A DNA stretch of 5,150 nt. It comes from Pseudomonadota bacterium (lineage in GTDB: Bacteria; Pseudomonadota; Gammaproteobacteria; Xanthomonadales; Rhodanobacteraceae). The position numbers and the translations under genes were made by a program. The notes beneath the pieces are model-generated. The model saw only the letters and a list, made by a program, of their open reading frames with translations. It was not told where the DNA came from and ran no database searches. Positions 1 through 5,150 of this stretch are shown in pieces; the stretch's first letter is position 1; each line of letters begins with the position of its first letter. The stretch covers positions 1 through 5,150 of the forward strand of contig JAEZQS010000032.1 in assembly GCA_023412995.1 (NCBI GenBank), given 5' to 3'.

Positions 1-3000
1 GGCCAGCTGCGCACGCGTCGCTTCCACCGCCGCCAGCAGCGCGGCGCGGTCGGCGCCCTGCCACAGCAGCAGTTCCGCCGGCCAGCGCTCGGCCAGCGGC
101 TCGCGCATCCAGTCGCGGTATTCGCCGGCGTATTCCTCCAGCACGACGTGGAAATTGGTGCCGCCGAAGCCGAACGCGCTGACCGCCGCGCGGCGCGGCG
201 TGCCCTCGCTGGCCAGCCACGGCTGCGCCTCCTCCAGCAGGTACAGCGGCGCGTCGTCCTTGCGCAACACGGGGTTGGGCGTGCCGACCGCCGCCTGTGG
301 CGGCAGCGTGCGGTGGTGCAGCGCGAGCGCGGCCTTGATCAGGCCACTGATGCCCGCTGCGGCCTTGGTGTGGCCGATCAGCGTCTTGACCGAGCCGATG
401 GCGCTCTGCCGTGGCAGTGCGCCGTCCTCGCGCAGGAGGCGCGTGGTGCTTTCCAGTTCGGCGGTGTCGCCGGCGACGGTGCCGGTGCCGTGCGCCTCGA
501 ACAGGCCGACGCTGCGCGGCGCGAATCCCGCCTGGGCGTAGGCGCGGCGCATGGCGAGCAGCTGCCCGGCCGGCAGGGGCGCCGTCAGGCCCTTGGCATT
601 GCCGTCGCTGCTGCCGCCGACGCCCTTGATCACGGCGTAGATGCGGTCGCCATCGCGCTCGGCGTCGGCCAGGCGCTTGAGCGCGACCATCGCCAGCCCC
701 TCGGAAATCACGATGCCGTCGCTGTCGGCGTCGAAGCTGCGGCAGCGCCCGCGCGGCGACAGCGCCTGGGTCTTGCTGAAGCAGAGGTAGCCGAACGGCC
801 CCTGCACGGTGTCGACGCCGCCGGCGATGACGAAGTCGCTGCGCCCCGCGGCCAGCTCGGAAACGCCCTGGTACACCGCCGCGAGGGAGGACGCGCAGGC
901 GGCATCGGTGACGAAGTTGACGCCGCCGAAGTTGAGCCGGCTGGCGATGCGGCCGGCAATCACGTTGATCAGGATGCCGGCGAAGGTGTCTTCGGTCCAT
1001 TCCGGCAACTGGCTGGCGACGTCCGCCGGCAAGGCGCCGTCGAAGCGCGCCCATTCCGAGCGCACGCCGTACTGCATGCCGACGTCGCCGGCGCCGCCGC
1101 TGGCGCCGATGATCACCGAGGCGCGGTCGCGCTGGAACGCCTTCTCGTGGTAACCGGCGTCGACGAGCGTGCGTTGCGCCACTTCCAGCGCCATCAGCTG
1201 CATCGGATCGACCGACTCGATCGACTTCGGCGGCATGCCGTAGCGGGTCGGGTCGAACACGATGTCGTCGAGGAAGCCGCCCCAGCGCGAATACACCTTG
1301 TCCGGCGCCTGGCGGTCGGCGTCGAAGTACAGGCGCCAGTCCCAGCGGTGCGCGGGGATCTCGGTGATCGCATCGACGCGGTCGAGGATGTTCTGCCAGA
1401 ACTCGCGGGTCGAGTTCGCCTTCGGCAGCACGCTGGCGATGCCGACGATGGCGATGTCCACCGGGGTGCCGGCGGGCGCCGGCTTCGCGGCGGGCAGTGC
1501 GGCGACGCGCGCCTGCAGCAGCGCGGCCGCGCCACCGGTCACTTCGGCATGCAGCGTCGCGACGTCGGTGACCGCGTCGCGCAGGGTCGCCACCTGGCCC
1601 AGCATGTACATGCCGTCCTGGCGCTGCTGGGCCGGATCGAGGTCGACCAGCCGCCCGTCCGGGCCGCTGCGGGTGCGCCCCTTGGAAGCGATGCGCAGGC
1701 GGCCGAGAATGAGTGAATCCAGTTCCTGGCGCGCCTCGTCCACCGCCACCTTGCGCGTGCGCAGCTCGGCGCGCTTGCGCATGTATTCCTCGGCAAACGG
1801 CGTCCACGCGCAGCGGCTGGCGTGGCCCGGGCCGGATTCGAGGTTGATGGTGCGTTCGCAGTCCAGCACTTCCTGCTGGAACTGCGGCACGATCGCGCCG
1901 TCGGCGACGATCTCCTGCGTGAAGAGATAGGCGCTGCCCATCAGGATGCCGACCTTCACGCCGCGCGCAGCGAGTGGCGCCACCAGCGCCTGCACCATGG
2001 CGGAGGAAACGGCGTCATGGATGCCGCCGGCAAACAGCAGCTGGATCCCGCTGCCGTCGATGCCGCCCGGCGCGGTTTCCTCCAGCAGCGCGTCGACCAT
2101 CGCGCTCCACAGCACGAAGCTGCTGAGCGGACCGATGTGGCCGCCGCACTCGCGGCCCTCGAAGATGAAGCGCCGCGCCCCTTCGCGCAGGAACATCGGG
2201 ATCAGGCGCGCGCCCGGGACGTGCAGGAAGGTCGGGATGCCGGCCTGTTCGAGGTGCACCGCCTGGTCCGGCCGCCCGCCGGCGATGATGGCGTAGGAAG
2301 GACGGTAGCGGGTGGCGATCGCGAGCTGCTCGTCGAGCAGCGACTGCGGCGCGAAGCCGAGCAGGCCGATACCCCACGGGCGCTCGCCCAGCAGTTCGGT
2401 CGTGCGCGCCAGCAGGGCATCCAGCGGCGCGCCCTTGAGCAGCGCGAACGCCACCATCGGCAGGGCGCCACCGGCCGCCACCGACAGCGCGAACGCGGCG
2501 TTGTCGGACACGCGGGTCATCGGGCCCTGCACGATCGGGTAGCGCAAGCCGAGCGCCTGCGCGAGCGGCGCGCCTTCGGTTACCGCGCCAGCGGCGGCGG
2601 CGTCGCGCAGGTGGCCGTCCACGGCGGAGTCGATGGCGCGGAAGAGGGCGCCGAGGTGGCGGTAGCGGGCGCGCCACGGCGCGGCGAAGGCGATGTCCTG
2701 GCCGATCGGCAGGAGCGAGGCGGTCGGGTTGGCCCAGTTGGTCTGGCCGCGCACGCGCTCGCGCAGTGCCGCCAGGCGCAGACCTTCGCCTTCGCTGGCA
2801 AAGGCGCGTGCGGCGGCATGGCCGGGACGCAGCAGCAGGCGGAAGTACTCGCCGTTCTCGCCATCGCCGACCGCGACGGTCTCGCTGCCCGAAAGATTGC
2901 CGAACAGGGTGCGCAGGGCGTCGGGCAGACGCACCTCGTCGAACAGCAGCAGCTGCGAGTCCAGCACGCCACCGGCGATGCCGGCGACGGCGAGGGCCGC

Positions 3001-3513
3001 TGCCGAATGCGGCGTCACGCCACCGCGCACGTACAGCGGCAGCCCGGTCCGGTGACGCCACTTCTGCAGCAGGATGAAGCTGGCATCCTCGCCCACGAAG
3101 GCGCCCGACTCGTTGCCCTTGAGCCAGAGCCCGTCGATCGCGCCGTCGAGCGGATCGCCCGGCCAGTGCGGCGTGGTCACCTCGGCCAGCACGGCGACCC
3201 CGGCGGCGCGCAGGCGCTGCACGGCATCCATCCCCGCCGGGACGGCGTCCGCATCGAGCACCAGCCAGCGCAGGCCGCGCGCGGCATGGGCCAGCAGGTG
3301 GCCGGCGGCGGCATCATCCAGCACGGGCAGCCGCGCGCCATACGGAACGCGCACGTGCGCGGCCACCGCGTCGAGCGCCTGGGCGAACCAGGCCGGATCC
3401 GCCTGCAGTTCGGCATTGACGACGCCGATGGCACCCGCGCGGCAGGCGGCAATGGCCAGTGCGGGGTCGGGCAAGCCCGCCGGCGTCAGCGCAAAGGTGA
3501 GGAAGGAGGGCAT
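1..3513 (-). CDS. Type I polyketide/PUFA-like synthase, N-terminal part: tandem NMO-type flavin barrels + ketosynthase (partial, runs off base 1)
   Basis: The frame starts at ATG 3513 and stays open for 1171 codons to base 1. An in-frame TAG (3522-3520) lies two codons upstream with no other start between, so ATG 3513 is the first possible start. Domains seen: (i) residues 1-200, a nitronate-monooxygenase-like TIM barrel with GNESGAFVG (133-141) and VRGGV (162-166); (ii) about 200-320, a linker with NWANPTASLLPIGQD; (iii) about 320-575, a fuller barrel of the same family with YPIVQGPM (325-332), EGRECGGHIGP including His459, FAGGI (494-498) and GILMGSAYLF (522-531); (iv) linker with GRLRIASKG (604-612); (v) about 685-1125, a beta-ketoacyl synthase with DAACASS (Cys873), EAHGTGT (His1008), GSVKTLIGHT (Lys1043, His1048) and FGFGGTNFH. 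The ketosynthase would condense an acyl chain with an extender unit. Barrels of this class serve as FMN enoyl reductases in PfaD of PUFA synthases and in trans-AT PKS systems. Acyltransferase, carrier and ketoreductase parts would lie beyond the edge. A PUFA-like secondary-lipid product is inferred; no chemistry is shown. Confidence 0.93.
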   Translation of the reverse strand, partial: MPSFLTFALTPAGLPDPALAIAACRAGAIGVVNAELQADPAWFAQALDAVAAHVRVPYGARLPVLDDAAAGHLLAHAARGLRWLVLDADAVPAGMDAVQRLRAAGVAVLAEVTTPHWPGDPLDGAIDGLWLKGNESGAFVGEDASFILLQKWRHRTGLPLYVRGGVTPHSAAALAVAGIAGGVLDSQLLLFDEVRLPDALRTLFGNLSGSETVAVGDGENGEYFRLLLRPGHAAARAFASEGEGLRLAALRERVRGQTNWANPTASLLPIGQDIAFAAPWRARYRHLGALFRAIDSAVDGHLRDAAAAGAVTEGAPLAQALGLRYPIVQGPMTRVSDNAAFALSVAAGGALPMVAFALLKGAPLDALLARTTELLGERPWGIGLLGFAPQSLLDEQLAIATRYRPSYAIIAGGRPDQAVHLEQAGIPTFLHVPGARLIPMFLREGARRFIFEGRECGGHIGPLSSFVLWSAMVDALLEETAPGGIDGSGIQLLFAGGIHDAVSSAMVQALVAPLAARGVKVGILMGSAYLFTQEIVADGAIVPQFQQEVLDCERTINLESGPGHASRCAWTPFAEEYMRKRAELRTRKVAVDEARQELDSLILGRLRIASKGRTRSGPDGRLVDLDPAQQRQDGMYMLGQVATLRDAVTDVATLHAEVTGGAAALLQARVAALPAAKPAPAGTPVDIAIVGIASVLPKANSTREFWQNILDRVDAITEIPAHRWDWRLYFDADRQAPDKVYSRWGGFLDDIVFDPTRYGMPPKSIESVDPMQLMALEVAQRTLVDAGYHEKAFQRDRASVIIGASGGAGDVGMQYGVRSEWARFDGALPADVASQLPEWTEDTFAGILINVIAGRIASRLNFGGVNFVTDAACASSLAAVYQGVSELAAGRSDFVIAGGVDTVQGPFGYLCFSKTQALSPRGRCRSFDADSDGIVISEGLAMVALKRLADAERDGDRIYAVIKGVGGSSDGNAKGLTAPLPAGQLLAMRRAYAQAGFAPRSVGLFEAHGTGTVAGDTAELESTTRLLREDGALPRQSAIGSVKTLIGHTKAAAGISGLIKAALALHHRTLPPQAAVGTPNPVLRKDDAPLYLLEEAQPWLASEGTPRRAAVSAFGFGGTNFHVVLEEYAGEYRDWMREPLAERWPAELLLWQGADRAALLAAVEATRAQLA

Positions 3514-3514
3514 G

Positions 3515-3628
3515 TCAGGCTACCTGGAGATACGCCGGTGCGTCATGGCGTCGCAGGTCGACGCTGCACTGCAGCACATCGCGGGCGCAATGCACTGGCT
3601 GCGGGACCGTTTGTCCGTGGCGAGCCAT
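3515..3628 (-). CDS. Possible 37-aa upstream ORF / leader peptide before the synthase
   Basis: A small open frame begins at ATG 3628 and ends at TGA 3517-3515, one base before the synthase ATG. AAGGGG (3643-3638) sits nine bases upstream, a better ribosome site than the AGG (3525-3523) in front of the synthase. A GTG at 3649 is an alternative start; a TAG further upstream closes the frame. The peptide begins MARHGQTVPQ and ends PAYLQVA. It has two cysteines, no signal peptide or membrane segment, and resembles nothing I recognise. Third-position G+C is about 69% (25 of 36 codons after the ATG), lower than in the neighbouring gene, so codon use does not argue strongly for coding. If translated, its likely role is translational coupling or leader control of the synthase. 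It may equally be chance: the case rests only on the ribosome site and the near-abutting stop/start. Confidence 0.3.
   Translation of the reverse strand: MARHGQTVPQPVHCARDVLQCSVDLRRHDAPAYLQVA
3563..3575. repeat. 13-bp near-perfect palindrome 50 bp upstream of the synthase start
   Basis: GCTGCACTGCAGC reads as GCTGCA / TGCAGC inverted arms around a single central base. It falls inside the possible leader ORF and in the untranslated leader of the synthase. It could be an operator half-site pair or an mRNA hairpin element, though a one-base centre cannot form a normal loop without unpairing some arm bases. I do not recognise the regulator. Confidence 0.25.
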
Positions 3629-3788
3629 ACCGTCGTTCCCCTTGCTCACGCGCGCCCGTTGGAGTACGGGAGACTAACGTGACGCAAGTGTTAAAGCAAT
3701 GTTGTTGCCCTGCCGCACATACGCCAAATGCATCCGTTCAATCAATCGCTTGCGACGGATTGCTGGCACGATGATTGCTAAGGCGATC
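3629..3788 (-). promoter_or_regulatory. Intergenic region likely carrying the synthase promoter
   Basis: This gap between the propeller stop and the possible leader ORF is clearly less G+C-rich than its surroundings (62 of 120 bases in 3661-3780), as expected for a promoter region. Two weak sigma-70-like pairs read toward the synthase: TTGATT (3745-3740) with TATGTG (3721-3716) at an 18-base spacer, and TTGCTT (3699-3694) with TAGTCT (3676-3671) at 17. Neither -10 matches TATAAT at more than three positions, so the exact promoter is not resolved. Either would give an untranslated leader of about 150-200 bases before the synthase ATG. No canonical terminator (G+C stem plus T-run) is seen after the propeller gene, so some read-through remains possible. 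Confidence 0.35.
3732..3760. repeat. Inverted repeat with a nested small hairpin between the two genes
   Basis: ATCCGT (3732-3737) and ACGGAT (3755-3760) are perfect 6-base inverted arms 17 bases apart. Within the repeat, TCGCTTGCGA (3746-3755) is itself a TCGC/GCGA inverted repeat sharing its last base with the right arm. The element starts 29 bases past the propeller stop and overlaps the weak TTGATT hexamer. It could be a regulator-binding site or a weak transcript-end hairpin, but no T-run follows. Arms this short can arise by chance. Confidence 0.3.
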
Positions 3789-5018
3789 TCATCCGTCGTG
3801 CGCCGCCGCATCCACGCCGCGGTCCGGTCCGAGGCCGGTCCAGCTGCGGTACACCCCTTCGTTGCACGTGATGCAGAACAGCGTGCCGGCGTCGAAGCGG
3901 TTGAAGTAGACCCACGGGCCGTCCTCGGTCACGAACACTTCCGGGTCGCGCCGCGTCCGCGTCGGCAGGTCCGGCGAGAGCTGGCGCATTTCGGGGTTGG
4001 CCGGATCGAGCAGGACGAGGAACACGATCGAAGCGGTGATCTGCGGCGGCATCGTCGCCGTCAGCACCGCGTAGGAGCGGCCGCCGTGGGTGAAGGGTTC
4101 CGGCGAGCTGATGATCCCGTTCTGCGGTGTCCTGACGCTCAGGAGCAGTTTCCACGACCGTTGCACCGGCTCGTCCTGCAGGGGCTCGCGGTAGATGCGC
4201 AGCTCGGTGTAGTTGACGATCGTCATCAGCACGCGTGCCCCGCCGTACTCGGGCGCGCGCCACACCCATGGCACGGAATTGAGGTCCTTCTGGCCGCTGT
4301 CGCCGGTCAGCTTCAGGCTGGTGCCGCGGTCCAGGTCATGCAGGAAAACCTGCGACACGCCGTTGACCGGGGCAACGAACACGGCGCTGCGCAGGCCATC
4401 GGTGAAGCGCAGCGAGCGGAACGAGCTGGGCACGTCGGCCACCATGCGCTCGCTCGCCGGGTCGAACAGGTTGCGCCAGTAATGGTTGCCCTGCGGATCG
4501 ACGTAGCTGATGCGCGGCAACGGGTCGCCGGCGTCGTGGCTGGCATAGGGCGCGTTGCGGCGCGATTCGACCGAAAGGAAGCCCGGCTGCCAGCTGCCAT
4601 CGCCGACCCGCAGCGCCATCGCCAGGCGCGCGTTCTGCGCGGTACGCGGCAGGCCGTGCAGGAACTTGGTGTAGACGATCTGGTCGCCACTCGCGGTGCT
4701 GACCCATTCGGGCCCGTTGCCCACCACGGCGAGGTCGCCGGTAGCCATGCCGTCCGGATCGACCAGGATGCCCTTGCCGTTGGACGGGACGAACAGCCCG
4801 GTTACCGGATCGACGCCGGCCACCCAGATGCGGCCGTCCGCGTCGGCCCAGGTCATCAGGCGGCGCGACTGGCTGAATTCGTTGTCGATCAGGTCGGGTT
4901 GCGACGTGACCAGTTGCTCGCCCGGCTCGAACGCAGCTGCCGGCGGAGTTGCCGAAAGCGCGACAAGGGCCGACAGCAGCCACGAAAGGGAAGCGGTGCG
5001 ATGGGCAGCTCCGTGCAT
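3789..5018 (-). CDS. Secreted TolB/PD40-like beta-propeller protein of unknown function
   Basis: This 409-residue protein starts at ATG 5018 and stops at TGA 3791-3789. An in-frame ATG exists at 5120, but ATG 5018 is chosen because AGGGGG (5029-5024) stands five bases upstream and a clean Sec signal peptide follows at once: a short His/Arg n-region, the hydrophobic core LSWLLSALVALSA and an AAA-F cleavage site after residue 29. The upstream extension is Pro/Arg/Ala-rich and would bury the signal. The mature part has recurring beta-rich blades such as DGRIWVAGVDPVTG, PRISYVDPQGNHYW and SQVFLHDLDRGTSLKLTG, resembling TolB-type WD40-like (PD40) propellers. It should act in the periplasm or outside the cell. 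The only cysteines are a CITC pair (residues 382 and 385) near the C-terminus, plausibly a disulfide; no histidine follows, so it is not a haem c site. No catalytic motif is visible, and I cannot name a family with certainty. It lies 275 bp upstream of the synthase on the same strand and may be unrelated to it. Confidence 0.85.
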   Translation of the reverse strand: MHGAAHRTASLSWLLSALVALSATPPAAAFEPGEQLVTSQPDLIDNEFSQSRRLMTWADADGRIWVAGVDPVTGLFVPSNGKGILVDPDGMATGDLAVVGNGPEWVSTASGDQIVYTKFLHGLPRTAQNARLAMALRVGDGSWQPGFLSVESRRNAPYASHDAGDPLPRISYVDPQGNHYWRNLFDPASERMVADVPSSFRSLRFTDGLRSAVFVAPVNGVSQVFLHDLDRGTSLKLTGDSGQKDLNSVPWVWRAPEYGGARVLMTIVNYTELRIYREPLQDEPVQRSWKLLLSVRTPQNGIISSPEPFTHGGRSYAVLTATMPPQITASIVFLVLLDPANPEMRQLSPDLPTRTRRDPEVFVTEDGPWVYFNRFDAGTLFCITCNEGVYRSWTGLGPDRGVDAAAHDG

Positions 5019-5150
5019 GAAATCCCCCTGGATGGCCCGATCGGACCCGTGGTGCAGCGTGGGTGCAGCTCCCGCCCCCGCGGAGGGGCAGGGGCGTGGC
5101 GGTTGGCATCGGCGCGGCATCGCCTCGCGCGCCGCAGGCCGGCACGCGCT
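5019..5150 (-). other. Non-coding leader upstream of the propeller gene, with G+C-rich palindromes
   Basis: No gene is supported in these 132 bases. Visible elements are a GCCCC/GGGGC inverted repeat with a six-base loop (5074-5089), which has no T-run and is at best a weak hairpin; a 14-base palindrome with one mismatched pair, GGCCCGATCGGACC (5034-5047), located 15 bases upstream of ATG 5018; and two copies of GGTGCAGC (5051-5058 and 5062-5069) spaced 11 bases apart, one helical turn. No convincing sigma-70 hexamers are seen. The palindrome or the phased repeats could bind a regulator, but nothing here identifies one. Confidence 0.3.
5023..5029 (-). promoter_or_regulatory. Ribosome binding site of the secreted propeller gene
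   Basis: The minus-strand sequence AGGGGGA lies directly before ATG 5018; from the last G of AGGGGG to the ATG is five bases. It is a strong purine-rich Shine-Dalgarno match. It decides the start in favour of 5018 over the in-frame ATG at 5120, for which I see no comparable site. Confidence 0.6.

Noticed and set aside
148..1716. 522-codon open frame on the plus strand opposite the ketosynthase
   Set aside because: It is antisense to a frame with clear ketosynthase motifs. Its Arg/Ala/Gly-rich translation has no recognisable domain, as expected for the complement of high-G+C codons.
2015..3061. 348-codon minus-strand frame overlapping the synthase
   Set aside because: It is a shifted-frame shadow of the synthase, very rich in Arg and Ala and without motifs, whereas the frame from 3513 reads continuous family motifs through the same bases.
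1822..3774. 650-codon open frame on the plus strand opposite the NMO-like barrels
   Set aside because: It lies antisense to the motif-rich synthase frame and its Arg/Gln/His/Ala-rich sequence looks non-natural. It runs on across the synthase start and the gap, where the composition changes, without any domain or ribosome site I can support.
5074..5089. G+C-rich hairpin as a rho-independent terminator of an upstream gene
   Set aside because: The stem is only five base pairs, no T-run follows on either strand, and no gene end is visible in 5090-5150.
5019..5120. N-terminal extension of the propeller protein from ATG 5120
   Set aside because: It would add 34 Pro/Ala/Arg-rich residues before the signal peptide, and it lacks a ribosome site, while ATG 5018 has a strong one.
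4336..5145. 269-codon minus-strand frame overlapping the secreted propeller gene
   Set aside because: It is a shifted frame of the propeller gene with low-complexity Arg/Pro/Gly composition. The signal peptide and ribosome site belong to the other frame.
1..5150. tRNA, rRNA, CRISPR array, insertion sequence or attachment site
   Set aside because: No cloverleaf-like tRNA, rRNA core motif, regularly spaced repeat, transposase motif or terminal inverted repeat was seen on either strand.

Overview
The window is G+C-rich DNA, with most coding stretches near 70% G+C or above and strongly G/C-biased third codon positions. That fits a high-G+C proteobacterium; a Lysobacter- or Xanthomonadaceae-like host is a guess from style only, because no taxonomic marker is present. 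Both convincing genes lie on the minus strand, so transcription runs from base 5150 toward base 1.

Region by region, in transcription order: bases 5150-5019 are an apparently non-coding leader with short G+C-rich palindromes and a strong Shine-Dalgarno sequence. Bases 5018-3789 encode a 409-residue secreted protein with a Sec signal peptide and a TolB/PD40-like beta-propeller character, of unknown function. Bases 3788-3514 are a gap with a marked drop in G+C (62 of 120 bases in 3661-3780). It holds imperfect promoter-like hexamers, an inverted repeat, and a possible 37-codon upstream ORF whose stop is one base from the next start. Bases 3513-1 are the start of a very large gene that runs off the left edge: 1171 codons without a stop.

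The large gene is the main content. Its product begins with two tandem nitronate-monooxygenase-like (2-nitropropane dioxygenase / PfaD-type enoyl reductase) TIM-barrel domains, continues through a conserved linker, and then enters a complete type I beta-ketoacyl synthase domain with an intact Cys-His-His triad. This is the N-terminal part of a multidomain polyketide / PUFA-like (Pfa-type 'secondary lipid') synthase. Acyltransferase, carrier-protein, ketoreductase and dehydratase domains would be expected beyond base 1 but cannot be seen. The first barrel aligns with the second at an offset of about 320 residues and has lost the signature histidine, so it looks like a degenerate duplicate fused ahead of an intact flavin domain.

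The secreted propeller gene and the synthase are co-oriented, but the 275-bp gap suggests separate promoters, and no functional link can be shown from this window. Long open frames on the plus strand and in the other minus frames are antisense or shifted shadows of these two genes.
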